Source: Pilaira anomala (Eukaryota; Mucoromycota; Mucoromycetes; Mucorales; Mucoraceae). Taken from it: DNA of 64,000 nucleotides. The stretch is from NCBI GenBank assembly GCA_025716855.1, contig JAIXMQ010000006.1, positions 299,501 through 363,500 of the forward strand. The letters are read 5' to 3'. The position numbers and the translations under genes were made by a program. Below the pieces are notes generated by a model that did not search any database, had not been told where the DNA came from, and saw nothing but the letters and a program-made list of their open reading frames with translations. Positions 1 to 10,668 of this stretch are shown here, one piece after another. Within the stretch, counting starts at the first letter, position 1, and each line of letters starts with the position of its first letter.

Positions 1-116
1 CAACACTTTTTTATTTACAGATTAGAGAAAAAAAAAAGAGTTTCATTTTTCAAGTATCTAATTTCGCAAACACAATTAGTTTCTTCTTTTTTTTTTTAAA
101 AAAAAAAAAAAGAAAT

Positions 117-422
117 CTAAAGTAATAAATTACCTGATGTAGTATTATTATGATGATTATGGTTACTATCACTACTGTTGATATTGTCAACAGGTGATGG
201 ATGTGTAAGATGAGGAGATGAAGATGTATTTGGTTGTTGTTGTTGATGTTGTTGATGTTGTGGCTGTTGTTGAGGTTGTTGTTGAGGTTGTTGTTGAGGT
301 TGTTGTTGAGGTTGTTGTTGAGGTTGTTGAGATTGTTGCTGTTGCTGTTGTTGATGTTGATGTTGTTGTTGTTGATGTTGCTGCTGAGATGATGGGCTTG
401 TAGACTCTTGTTTTGATTGCAA

Positions 423-457
<35 letters not shown>

Positions 458-1113
458 TACCACTACTAGCATTTAATACAGCAGCAGCAGTAGCAGAAGA
501 TAAATGCCCTAACCCCAATTTAGCATTTAATTCTTCAACTTCCTTCATTAACCTATAACTTTCTGAACCTTGCATTTTCAATTCCTCTACTTCTTTAGCT
601 AATTTACTATTCTCTTCTTCTAATCTTACAATCTTTTCTTCCATTTCATGAATATGTTGCTTCTTCTTCTTACGACATTCTTTCGCTGCCACTCTGTTTC
701 TTAATAGACGACGTTGACGACGTTCATCATTTGACATACTTCTACCTCCTGATCTCTTTGTACCTCCCGTTCCATTTTCTTCTGTAATTGGACTATTTCC
801 TCCAGCTGGATGACCATGAGTTCCTGAAGGTAATGATTGAGGTGGGCCGGGCAATGCTGTAATCACATTACCTCCTTGTTGAAGTTGATGAAGGAGATTA
901 CTTGCCAAATTATTAGGTACTGCAATAGGTGATACCATAGCTTGTGCTAAAGACGATGCAAGATCTTGTCCTTGTGCTTGTACATACGAATGAATCAATT
1001 GTTGTTGTTGAGGATCTGATAATAATTGTAAACCTGGTGGAGGTGTTGGTCCGTTGGCCATACTTAAAATTGTAGTATTGTTTGTATTATTATGATTCAT
1101 AGGTGAACTATTA

Positions 1114-1149
<36 letters not shown>

Positions 1150-1499
1150 GTTTCAGGTTTATCTTGCTCTTGGTCTTGTTGTTGCTGTTGTTGTGGTTGT
1201 TGCTGTTGTTGTGGTTGTTGCTGCTGTTGTGGTTGTTGCTGCTGTTCTTGGGTAATAGTAGGTTGTTGGATGGGAGTATGCTCTTGATTCAGAGAAGTAG
1301 TCGTATCTACTACGGCTTCTTCTTTCTCGGGAGTTTTGTTTTCTTCTTCTCTTTGAGCTATTTCAAGTTTTACTGCCTTTGCTTCTCTATTATCTTCTTC
1401 CATCTCCGTAGAGGCGGCACGTTTAAGATGGTTAACTTGTGTTGCTTCATCAATTAATAAATTAGTATTATCGTGAATAACGTTTGTTGGTTCAGACAT
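117..1499 (-). CDS. bZIP transcription factor, CREB/ATF type
   Basis: A 460-residue open frame from ATG at 1499. The basic region (about residues 255-280) holds the bZIP signature NRVAAKECRKKKK, followed by a leucine zipper with heptad leucines or valines (about 280-310). The flanks are Gln/Asn-rich low-complexity tracts, common in fungal activators. By family it should bind CRE-like TGACGT sites as a dimer in the nucleus. The 3' end is uncertain: at about position 133 the minus strand reads TCAG/GTAATT, a plausible splice donor, so the last residues shown (SGNLLL) may be intronic read-through and a final exon could lie off the left edge. Family call is firm; ortholog identity is not. Confidence 0.9.
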
Positions 1500-2210
1500 T
1501 TTTTTTTTCTCTTTTGTAATAAAAAAAAAAAAAGTGGTGACGTAGTAGTTAAACTATACAATAGAGAAGTTAATACGATAGTTTTCTTCTCTCTTTCTTT
1601 CGAACTCTTCTCTCTCTATTTCTCTTTTTCTCTCTCTGTTTTTATTTTAAAAAAACAAAAAAAAAAGAGGATATATACAACTTTTTGTACACCAGCCCCC
1701 CCTTGTATTTTTTATCCTTTTTTTAAAAATTCATTATATTCATATAGTGTTGGTGTTAGACTTACAGTTTTTTACTATTGTTATATGCCTTTTATATTAT
1801 TGGATAAAAAGTGAACTTTGCTTTCAGGTCGGAATAATATTATTTTTTGATGACGAAAAAGAAGTTTGTCGACGTAACAAAAAGAAAAAAGAAAATAAAA
1901 AAAAAAACGATGACGAAGGCTGGCTTGTAAGATGATTTTTATACTTACCCATGTGATGAGCTTTCTCAATTATATTATTAACCAATCAATCATAACTATT
2001 TAAAAGCCAATCAGATTAGAGAAACGCTTTTTTTTTCTTCATTCTTCCAGTTTAACATGTTCCCCTTTATAATTTTTACTTTGAGGGTGATTAATGTATC
2101 ATACATACCTTTTTTTTTAAGGGCGATTATTTACTCTTCTTTTTTTTCAGAAAAAAAAAAGTTCTCTTTTTCTTTCACTTTAATTAAATATCTTACAAGA
2201 AGAAATAAAA
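1500..2210. promoter_or_regulatory. Divergent intergenic region with TGACG/CRE-like motifs
   Basis: About 710 bp between the divergent bZIP gene and the membrane-protein gene. It is AT-rich with pyrimidine tracts (about 1570-1640). Three TGACG cores are visible: GTGACGTAG near 1537, TGATGACG near 1848 and GATGACGAAGG near 1909. These are the core recognised by CREB/ATF bZIP proteins, so autoregulation is possible, but that is inference. No coding sequence recognised. Confidence 0.4.
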
Positions 2211-3335
2211 ATGAATTATAATAGTACACTACTCGCATTGAAGGATAACGGAGTTAATAATAATAATAAAAAAATAAATAATCAAAAGAAAATAAACAAA
2301 ATCAAGAAACAAAAGCAACAGAAAAAGAAACAATTAAGAAAGAAGATAGCTTCATTGAATAATGATAATAATAATAATAAGACCATTGCCACAACAACAG
2401 CAACAACAATAGCAACAACAAGAACAACAAAAACTAACAACTTTTCATCACCCCCTTCTTCTTTAATACCAACAACCGTTCTCCCTATCGTACCACCACC
2501 ACCATCACCATTATCGTCACCACCACCAGTAATTGAATCTGTCACTGACACTAATAATAATACAATGGATTCTGTTACACAAAATGAGCAACAAGGTATA
2601 TCTGCTGCTTCAATTGCTGGTATTGATACTCCTTCCTCTTACCAACAATCTTCTTCTGTAAAAGCAGCTCATATAGCGGGTCCTGTAATAGGTATATTTG
2701 CTGGTATAGCATTTATAGCTGCTGCTATGTTTCTAGTAGTTCGTAATCGAAACAAGAGAAAATCAACAACATTAAAAAAAGTTGAACCTAATAATCATGA
2801 TGAAGATAATAGTACATTTCATACAATTTCGTTAAATGATGAAGCAATTATGATTCCTGTAGTAGCTGTCATTGGCGATGAAAAAAAGAAGGAATCATTC
2901 GTATCGATTACTAGTACTATGACAACTAAAAATGATTATGATGACGATGACGACGACTATCATGATGAAAAAAAGAAACAATCTTACATATCTACTACTA
3001 CTACAAATGATTATCATAGTATGACAGAAACTTTGATTGGATCTAGTAGATCTAATTCTGTCATTGTTAATAATAAAAAACAACAATTACATGAATCTTG
3101 GCAATCAAATACTAAAAATCACGTTGACTCATTTTTAATGGTAGCTGAACGACAGCAATTACAACATGAAAAACCAAATATTTTAGATCATAAAAGAATG
3201 CCTATTGAAACATATAAAGCTCAATTAGCTGATATCTTGGCCGAAGAAGAACAACAACAACAACAACAACAAATTGTTGATCAACCATTACCATTTATTT
3301 CTATTTCTGACATATTGGATTTTTACTATAAATAA
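2211..3335 (+). CDS. Single-pass membrane protein of unknown function
   Basis: A 374-residue single-exon frame. Residues 1-90 are Lys/Asn/Thr-rich and 90-115 Pro/Ser-rich. One clear hydrophobic segment (about 158-180, around GPVIGIFAGIAFIAAAMFLVV) is followed by a basic stop-transfer patch RNRNKRK. The C-terminal half is acidic and low in complexity, with Asp and Gln runs, and ends in an apparently ordered ISDILDFYYK. No signal peptide is evident at the chosen ATG, so the topology is inferred from the positive charges after the helix. I recognise no family. It ends only 20 bp from the convergent cyclin gene. It could be a cell-surface sensor-type protein, but nothing specific supports that. 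Confidence 0.65.
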   Translation: MNYNSTLLALKDNGVNNNNKKINNQKKINKIKKQKQQKKKQLRKKIASLNNDNNNNKTIATTTATTIATTRTTKTNNFSSPPSSLIPTTVLPIVPPPPSPLSSPPPVIESVTDTNNNTMDSVTQNEQQGISAASIAGIDTPSSYQQSSSVKAAHIAGPVIGIFAGIAFIAAAMFLVVRNRNKRKSTTLKKVEPNNHDEDNSTFHTISLNDEAIMIPVVAVIGDEKKKESFVSITSTMTTKNDYDDDDDDYHDEKKKQSYISTTTTNDYHSMTETLIGSSRSNSVIVNNKKQQLHESWQSNTKNHVDSFLMVAERQQLQHEKPNILDHKRMPIETYKAQLADILAEEEQQQQQQQIVDQPLPFISISDILDFYYK

Positions 3336-3354
3336 CTTCTTTTTTTTTTTTTTT

Positions 3355-4283
3355 TTACATATCCTCTTTATAAAGCGCCAAATTCTTTCTATCTAACTTT
3401 TTATAATATAATCTTCTAATATGACATGCTGCATTTTTAAAATTGACATAGTCTGCATCAAACAGTAACCACCATTCTTGTCCTATTTGACATGGTAATT
3501 TAATTTGTTCATCCCTACATGCTAACCAAATTGCTGCAACTGCAATCGTATGTGGTTCATGTGTCACATAAATATTAGTTCTTAATCTAATAATACATGT
3601 CATTAGTTACTTTTTCCTATCAGTACAAAAAAAACACACACACATATATATATATATATAATATATCTTACCCATCATTTAAATAATTCCATGCTCTTCT
3701 TGCCACCGTCTCATGATCCTCTAACCCCAGGATCCTCAAATAATTAATCATTAAATTATAAGGGAGCTGTACATGCACAATAAATCCAAGTTTACGTAAA
3801 ATCTGCATTTCTGCTCCAATCGCCATATTTTTTAATCGATATGCTTTTTGTGAAAAGGGATCCAGTGGTGACTTGGTTGATTCTCCTTTCAATCTTCGAA
3901 TCAATATATCATACACTGTAATCAAATGTGTCATACGTACAAAACACTCTTCTAACTTACTTGCCAAAAATAATGCTCCCATACCGATTTCTACTATACC
4001 AAACTCTTTTAAACTTGCCATATAAAAGAATCGTTGAAATAATACTTGAGCTGTTGCCATAGCTACCTGTGGTCTATATTTTTATTTATTTTTATTTATT
4101 TTTTTTTTTATTGATCTTGTATATAAAAACTTACAATTTCAACAAGATGCCTGCACTTTCAATCAATTCACTACCAAGGTTACGAAGATCTTCTTCTAAT
4201 TCTTCTGATACTCCGTCTTTTCTTGAAATCGTCACTTCTAGTTGTTCAAGTGAAGCTAATGGGTTGTTTAACGCAATTGACAT
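3355..4283 (-). CDS. Cyclin L-like protein (three exons)
   Basis: Exons on the minus strand 4283-4135, 4073-3672 and 3586-3355 give 260 residues in frame. The start (MSIALNN) is followed by a cyclin L-like N-terminus (EDLRNLGSELIESAGILLKL), then the first cyclin fold (PQVAMATAQVLFQRFFYM, FLASKLEE) and the second (LRTNIYVTHEPHTIAVAAIW). Cyclin L proteins partner CDK11-type kinases and act in pre-mRNA splicing and transcription in the nucleus. Known cyclin L proteins usually carry a C-terminal Arg/Ser region; here the protein stops just after the second fold, and the next gene's 3' end lies 20 bp beyond. The ATTATTAG acceptor of exon 3 was chosen because it restores the conserved Asn-Asp-Gly-Leu-Arg-Thr junction. 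Confidence 0.85.
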
Positions 4284-4503
4284 GGTTATTTTATGTAATA
4301 AAAAAAAAACTTTCTCTCTCTTTTCACACATACAAAAATTAGTTGCCTTTTTTAAAGTTCAGACCGTACTTTAATACTCTGATCAACAATTGACATCTCA
4401 GCTTCTTTTATTTTGCATAAACAAAAAAAAACATATAAACTGATTTACATTTATTTATCTCTTTTTCCTTTTTTTTTAATTGTTATTTTTCTCAAAATAA
4501 AGT

Positions 4504-5276
4504 ATGGCCCCTATTAAAGTTATTGGCGCAGGTCTCGGCAGAACTGGTACAGAAAGTCTTCGATTTGCTTTAAACATTCTTGGGTAAAATATATATACAC
4601 TTTTCTCCAGGTAATAAATAAACCTTTTTTTTTTAACATCTTTTTTTAAAAAAAAAATAGCTATAATACCCATCACATGAAATGTATCTTCACAGACCCA
4701 AGTATTAACTGTGATGAATTTTACGAAGCTTATAAGCACCGTGATAAAGCCGACTGGGACAAACTTTACGCAAATTATGATGCTGCTGTAGATTTCTCAG
4801 CTGCCACATTCTATGCCGATCTCTTCAAAAAATATCCTGACGCCAAGGTCCTCTTAACCATTCGTTCTGCCGACAGTTGGTACAACTCTGTCAAGAACAC
4901 CATCTTTCGTATCGTCCAAGAACTTCCTACTCCTGAAGCAGGTTCAATTCAGTTTTCTATTAATCGTATCTGTAACGCTATTTGCTTGGACGGTCAACTC
5001 TTTGACCCAGAGTCCTTTTCACAAGAAGAAAAAATCAAACAGTTATACCTGAATCATATTGAATCTGTTAAAAGTACCATACCACCTGATCAGTTGCTTA
5101 TCGTAGAGCTTGGTGAAGGCTGGGAAAGAATCTGTAAGTTTTTAGAAAAGGATGTACCTTCGGTTCCTTACCCTAGAGCAAACTCTACTGAGGAGTTCAT
5201 TGATTTCTTTGTTAATGGAAATAGACCTGATAAAATTGTACCTAAATCGTCTTATGTTAAATCTAAAGCAAACTAA
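4504..5276 (+). CDS. Sulfotransfer_4 family P-loop protein, copy 1
   Basis: Exons 4504-4583 and 4661-5276 give 231 residues. The N-terminus MAPIKVIGAGLGRTGTESL is the family's nucleotide-binding loop (GxGxxRTGT-S-L). Further family features are the HHMK segment after the intron, DYDAAVDF, a KVLLTIRSADSWYNS strand-loop, and ELGEGWERICKFLEKDVPSVPYP near the C-terminus. By family this is a small cytosolic sulfotransferase-like P-loop protein of about 200-250 residues; its substrate is unknown. The intron interrupts the codon after Leu-Gly at exactly the position used in the neighbouring paralog 104 bp downstream, showing a tandem duplication. Confidence 0.9.
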
Positions 5277-5380
5277 ACAAACAATAAATTCTTTCTTTTT
5301 TTTTTTTTATAAATATACATATTATTTTATTCTAGTTCTTTCTTTTTCTTTTTTTCTCACACATATATTTTTAAGTAAAC

Positions 5381-6140
5381 ATGGCTCCTTTAAAAATAAT
5401 TGGTGCAGGTTTCGGTCGTACTGGAACCGATAGTTTACGTATTGCATTAAACACACTTGGGTACGTACTAAAGTATACATTATCATACTCACAAGTACAT
5501 TTATTTTATTAATATATTATTTTAATATACAAAATTATTTTTTTTTTTTTAAAAAAAAAAAAAAAGATATCATACATTTCATATGAAGGAATTCTGGGAG
5601 AACACATCATTAAACCCTGACGACTTTTATGAAGCCCTACTTCATCCAACACAAGCGAACTGGGACCTTCTCTATAAAGATTACGACGCTGCTCTTGACT
5701 GGCCAACTGTAACATTTTATAAGCACTTATTAATCCGCTACCCAACAGCCAAAGTAATCTTAACCATTCGATCTGCTGACTCCTGGTACGAATCTATCAA
5801 GAAAACCATCCATAAAAATGGTCTTTTACGGGAATCCTGGAAATCTCCATCTCATCCTAAACACGCTTATTATCGTATGGTCTATCATGTTTGTATGCAC
5901 GGTATGATTATTGACCCAGAGAATTTTAACAAACAAGACCAAGTAAAAAAACTTTATTTGGACCATATCGAGGATGTTAAATTAAATGTACCCGCTGACC
6001 AATTATTAATTATCGAATTAGGTGAAGGTTGGGATAGGCTTTGCAAGTTTTTAGGTAAAGAGGTACCAAATATTCCTTACCCAAAAACAAATAATGTGTA
6101 TGAATTTGAACAATATTTCAAAGCTTTTAATAATCAATAA
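5381..6140 (+). CDS. Sulfotransfer_4 family P-loop protein, copy 2
   Basis: Exons 5381-5460 and 5567-6140 give 217 residues. It is clearly paralogous to the upstream gene: MAPLKIIGAGFGRTGTDSL at the start, DYDAALDW, KVILTIRSADSWYES, and ELGEGWDRLCKFLGKEVPNIPYP near the end. Exon 1 is 80 nt in both copies and the intron phase is identical. The copies have diverged substantially (for example residues around HKNGLLRESW have no counterpart in copy 1), so the duplication is not recent. The coding role is inferred from the family: a sulfotransferase-like fold, substrate unknown. A poly-T/poly-A tract fills the intron. Confidence 0.9.
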
Positions 6141-7853
6141 AAAAAAAAAGTTTATGATTTTTTTTTAATGAATAAGAGAGACAAGGTACCTATATGTACG
6201 TTTAAAAAGAATAAAATTTTGGTGAGCTCTTGATTAGGCTTGAGAGGTACATATTGTCGCTAGTAAAATTTGTGCTTATATAAATTATTCAGACTCCAAG
6301 TTTGTTGCAGAAAGGGTCATTATAGTTAAAATAAGTGAAAGAATCGAAATAACCTCCTCAGTGGTTTTATGTAACAGATGGATAAAAATGGAATATAAAC
6401 TGGAATTAAAATGAAAAAAAAAAGAACGACACAGTTAGTCACTGTTTCTGTATTAATATATTATATGTAATCTCAAAACAGTGAATAAATAAACATTAAA
6501 TATAATTACCTGATCATGTATTTCATGCAATAAAAAAAAAAAGGCAGGGAAATCTGAGAAGGGTCTTAAGGATACAGATGTTAGATAAAAATTTATATCA
6601 GTGTGTTACTCGAATCATTTGAATTCACATTTAACTGATAAGGTACACCCCAACCTAACTGAATTTGGCGTTTTCTCCAAGACGTATTTTCTCATCATTT
6701 ATTGGACGACTTCCAAAATTCATGTTTAAACCAAATCTACTCATAGTTACACTGATCCCCCCAAGTGACCACTCCGACGTTTACTCATGAGTAAAAAAAA
6801 TGACTTCCAAAATTCATAATTTGTTAGAATAAAAAAAACGTTTAGAAGAGCATATCGCTGTTCGTTTGCTGCCATTTATTATAATAGACTGTTCTAATTT
6901 GGTTCATACCACTTAATGACCTTGTTTTAAACTTACATGTAGTTCTTGCGAACATCAGAAAGTCGACAAGAGCAAGAAAAGGATACGGAGGTGGACTCTG
7001 AGGTGGAGGGAGAGCCTCACAAACGTCAAAGACAAAAATAAAGTTTTTTTTTTTTTTTACTCACTTTTTAAAAATCTAACGAGGGGGGGGGAGGGGGGTT
7101 GTTAGATTTGGCTGGGAAGTGAGTAGATTTTGGGTAGTTTACTCACTCCCCCCTTTGAGTTTAAATTTGAAATTTATTTAAAAAACCGATCTAAACACTT
7201 TTTTTTTTAACACGAATTTTGGAAGTCGTCCATTTTCAAACAGACAGCTTTTTTTTTTCATTAAATATTGAAGTAACTAGAATTGAGTCTTTTATCATTT
7301 ACCCATTCTTTTTCAGTGAAGACACAATAAATGCAGACTAAGCGCGCAGACAAAATGCTCTCTTATTTATAAATGTTCTTTACATTGGTATCTGCACACT
7401 CATTCTGTATAATAGAAAAGAGAGAGAAATGTTTTTAAACATTAAATCCAACTTCTAACATATGCGATTGTTCTATTTTAACTCTCTAATCAATAAACTT
7501 TTTTTGGTGTAAAAACACACACATTTATTCTCTTTTGGGGTTAATATACACAAATTCGGGTATAGGTTTAAGTCCTTTTCACTTTACCATTATACCTTTT
7601 TAATCTACCAGCACCGTACCTTCCCTGGGTTAAAAAAGCTTGGGCATTTTAATTCCAAGAATGGTTACAGCTCCGAGGTAAAGAAGTGTGTTAAAAAGAC
7701 GTGTGTGGGGTTGATCTCCGAAGTGTCATCACACAACACAGTTTAGCGACTAATTTTTTTTTTTTTAAACTTTCCCCTTTGTTTATATTTTCCTTTTTTT
7801 TTTTGTATTTCTTTCTTTCTTTCTTTTTTTTTTTGGAAGATTACGTTTTTCCA
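6141..7853. other. Intergenic region with remnants, upstream of the mitochondrial carrier
   Basis: About 1.7 kb without an intact gene. It holds the inverted-repeat element described separately (6704-7231), which encloses a short coding-like tail (about 6953-7040, ending GEPHKRQRQK then TAA, preceded by an ACTTACATGTAG acceptor-like sequence). That tail may be the last exon of a lost transposon or host gene. The remaining DNA is AT-rich; the stretch 7320-7853 is the likely promoter and 5' leader of the carrier gene, ending in a long pyrimidine tract. Confidence 0.6.
6704..7231. mobile_element. Putative degenerate inverted-repeat (MITE-like) element
   Basis: The left end GGACGACTTCCAAAATTCATG (from 6704) is matched in inverse orientation by GAATTTTGGAAGTCGTCC at about 7214-7231. 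A further inner inverted match joins CCAAATCTACTCA (about 6731) to GAGTAGATTTTGG (about 7122). A third copy of the GACTTCCAAAATTCAT core lies at 6802-6817. Total length is about 530 bp, fitting a non-autonomous DNA element. No clear target-site duplication and no transposase was seen, so an old foldback element is the best description. Confidence 0.5.
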
Positions 7854-9317
7854 ATGAACATGAACTCAAATAGTTGGAACTTGCGTCAATTGTTTGGCTT
7901 GTTTGATCAGAACCAAGATGGTATGATTGATGTTCAAGACATTGTAGCTGTCTGTAGTTCTCCCAACGCTCCTCCAGTTGACCAGGTAACAAGAAAAATA
8001 CAACTCGCTCAATAAAAAAATCAAAAGCTTAAATATATATAAAAAAAAAAAAAATTGCGTTGCTTTTAGGCAACTTTACGAGATATTCAAAACGTAGTAG
8101 ATAACGAAGCCTGTCATCAGCCTTTAGCCTTCTCTGAATTTGCCTCTTTACTAGACCGACATTCAATTATGACAACTGATATAAAGTCGGAACACCTCGG
8201 GAAAATCATTGACATCGTTGCTACACATACCCTATCCGTCCCGTCACATACAAAGGATAACTATTGGTTTACTTTATTAACCTCTGATACTATGAAACAT
8301 TTAATTGCTGGTGGTGTAGCTGGTGCAGTTTCTCGTACTGTGGTAAGTCCAATGGAACGTATGAAAATCTTATTTCAGGTACATAAATATAATACAAATT
8401 TTTTTATATGTACATAATGCTGAAATCACATGTAAAATTTTATATATATATATATACATATATACATTTATCCAAATAGGTGCAAGGTCCAAATATGCCA
8501 GCATATACGGGTGTTTGGTCAACATTAACTCGAATGTGGAAAGAAGAAGGATTTAAAGGTTTTATGAGAGGAAATGGTACAAACGTAATTCGAATGATAC
8601 CCTATAGTGCATCACAATTTGCTGCTTACGAACAATTCAAATCAATGTTGATGAAAAAGGGTAGTACTGAATTAGATACACCTAGTAGACTATTAGCTGG
8701 CGCTTTAGCTGGTACTGTCTCTGTCGCCTGTACTTATCCATTAGATTTAGTTCGTACTCGATTATCTATTCAGTCTGCTACTTTAGTACCTTCTGCAACC
8801 ACGAGATTACCTGGTATAGTAGATACAATTAAATTAATTCATGCAACAGAAGGTGGTGTACGAGGATTATATAGAGGCTTATGGCCAACGACGCTGGGCG
8901 TCGCTCCTTATGTCGCACTTAACTTTCAATGTTATGAAGTTTTGAAAGAATATATGATACCAGTTGATTCAAACCATGGAAATATTAGAAAGTTGTTTTG
9001 TGGTGCATTAGCTGGTTCCATTGCTCAAACCATTATTTATCCATTAGGTATTATTATCTTGATAAATTCACTGGATTTTCATTATATTAATCCATTTTTT
9101 TTTAGATGTTCTTCGAAGAAGATTTCAAGTGAGTGGGATGAATACAATGGACTATAAATATAAAGGTACATGGCACGCATTAACTACTATGGCCCAAAAA
9201 GAAGGTATCAAATCACTATACCGTGGTTTATTACCAAACTATTTAAAAGTCGCTCCTGCAATGGGTGTCACATTTTATTCTTATGAATTATGTAAAGAAT
9301 TTATGCATGCAAAATAA
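7854..9317 (+). CDS. EF-hand-containing mitochondrial carrier (SLC25 family)
   Basis: Exons 7854-7985, 8070-8378, 8480-9047 and 9106-9317 give 406 residues. The N-terminus has one good EF-hand loop (DQNQDGMIDVQDI) and a degenerate helical partner in exon 2. Then come three mitochondrial-carrier repeats with signature motifs PMERMK, PLDLVRTR and PLDVLRRR, each followed by a G-x-R-G matrix helix (GFMRGNG, GLYRGLWP, SLYRGLLPN). By family it sits in the inner mitochondrial membrane. EF-hand carriers of this kind include calcium-regulated ATP-Mg/phosphate exchangers, but the YPLDVLRRRFQ signature also occurs in CoA and adenylate carriers, so the substrate is unresolved. The N-terminal domain is much shorter than the four EF-hands usual in SCaMC/Sal1 proteins. 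Start chosen at the first ATG of the MNMNS pair. Confidence 0.9.
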
Positions 9318-9413
9318 TATGTAAAAATAACTCTCCTTTCTTTTCTTTCCTTTTACTTGCTCTTTTTTTTTCCCTTTATAATAAACTGTTTTCTCAAGAT
9401 ATTTTTATTTCTT

Positions 9414-10668
9414 TTAAATTTTAAGAGAAGAAAGATCTGTAACAAGTTGGCTAGGTTCAAAATCCCAAATAACAACTTTACCATCAACACCACAAGTAGA
9501 GAACTTTGCAACTTGATGACGATCTCCAGCATAAACTCGAATTTCGTTAATAGTATTTTGATGTACAGTATTAATCGTAGTATCATTTTCTGTTTCTCCA
9601 CGAGAATCCATTGTCTTGAAACGGGCCAATACAGAAGCTGCTTGAGTGATCTTCTTGCGACCTGTATCAAGAGATCCAGCATAATGCCAATCCTTACCAT
9701 CTTTTGTCTCATAGAGAATAGGTGCACAATCAAATCCTGCTGCTACCAATTGTTGTTCATTGGTCCAAATAAGAGAACGGAAAGGTAAGGTATTACTGGT
9801 GATCGAAATAACAGTATGATTACCATCTGCTTGAGGGTATACCACGTTCATTGAACTATCATGTCCAGCAAACGCCAAAGCATCACCAGAGGGTGAGAAC
9901 CCAACTGCATGAACCCAACCACCACGTCCACTACTGAACTCACCACATAAAGTATTAAAGGGTAACTTATCTCCCCAGCCACTAGGTGCTGGTTTCTTAT
10001 CCAACCCCTTAATAAAGGATGAAAATACACGCGCTTTCATATCGGCTGAACCAGATGCCAAAAGAACACTATTGGGATGCCAATCAATCGAAAGCACTGT
10101 ACTACGAATGGGCTTCTTCAAATGCTTACTGGCCCACCAATCATTATCCTCTTCAAAATAACAAACTGCAATACATCTAGCTCCACTAGCTACTGCAAAC
10201 TTTTCTTCGTTAGGTGACCAACGTACTTGAGTAGCAGCTCGGTTAATACGTAATAAAACAAGTCCTGGCTTCCAAACTCCTCCCTCGTTTGTCCAAACAT
10301 ACGCATTTCTATCTTGAGAACAAGTAACAATACGGTTGGTCTTGGGTGCAAAATCAATACTCGTAATCACTTTATCGTGCTATAATAAAAAAGATGTTAG
10401 ATTTCTATGTAAAAAAAAAAAAAAATCATGGCAGATATATACTTACTCCCTTCAAAGTATGTAACAACTTGGCGTTGGAATGACCATATTGATAAATTTG
10501 TGCGTCGTTGGTATTAGGACAAATAACCAATTCTAAAAGAAAAAAAAATACCGCGTTCAATTTAAGATGATGGTTTAAACAAAAACTATTTTTATACTTA
10601 CGGTCTTCGTTAAAAGCGTGAGCTGTGATGGGTGCGTTCACAAGCTCGTAAATCTCGGGTGAGGACAT
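9414..10668 (-). CDS. ARC40: Arp2/3 complex subunit 1 (ARPC1, WD40 protein)
   Basis: Exons 10668-10602, 10532-10447 and 10379-9414 give 372 residues, the usual size of ARPC1. Recognisable family segments are MSSPEIYELVNAPITAHAFN at the start, QLVICPNTNDAQIYQYG, the HDKVITSIDFAPK repeat, VTCSQDRNAYVW, INRAATQVRWSPNEEKFAVA, SIDWHPNSVLLASGSADMKARVF, GWVHAVGFSPSGDALAFAGH and a final CGVDGKVVIWDF. It is a seven-blade propeller that anchors the Arp2/3 complex, the nucleator of branched actin for endocytic patches and polar growth. The first two introns interrupt the N-terminal blade. It converges with the carrier gene, 96 bp between stops. Confidence 0.97.

Noticed and set aside
50..472. Poly-Asn minus-strand frame and the poly-Val plus-strand frame over the bZIP tail
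   Set aside because: Translations of the CAA/GTT repeat in alternative frames; the bZIP frame explains the DNA.
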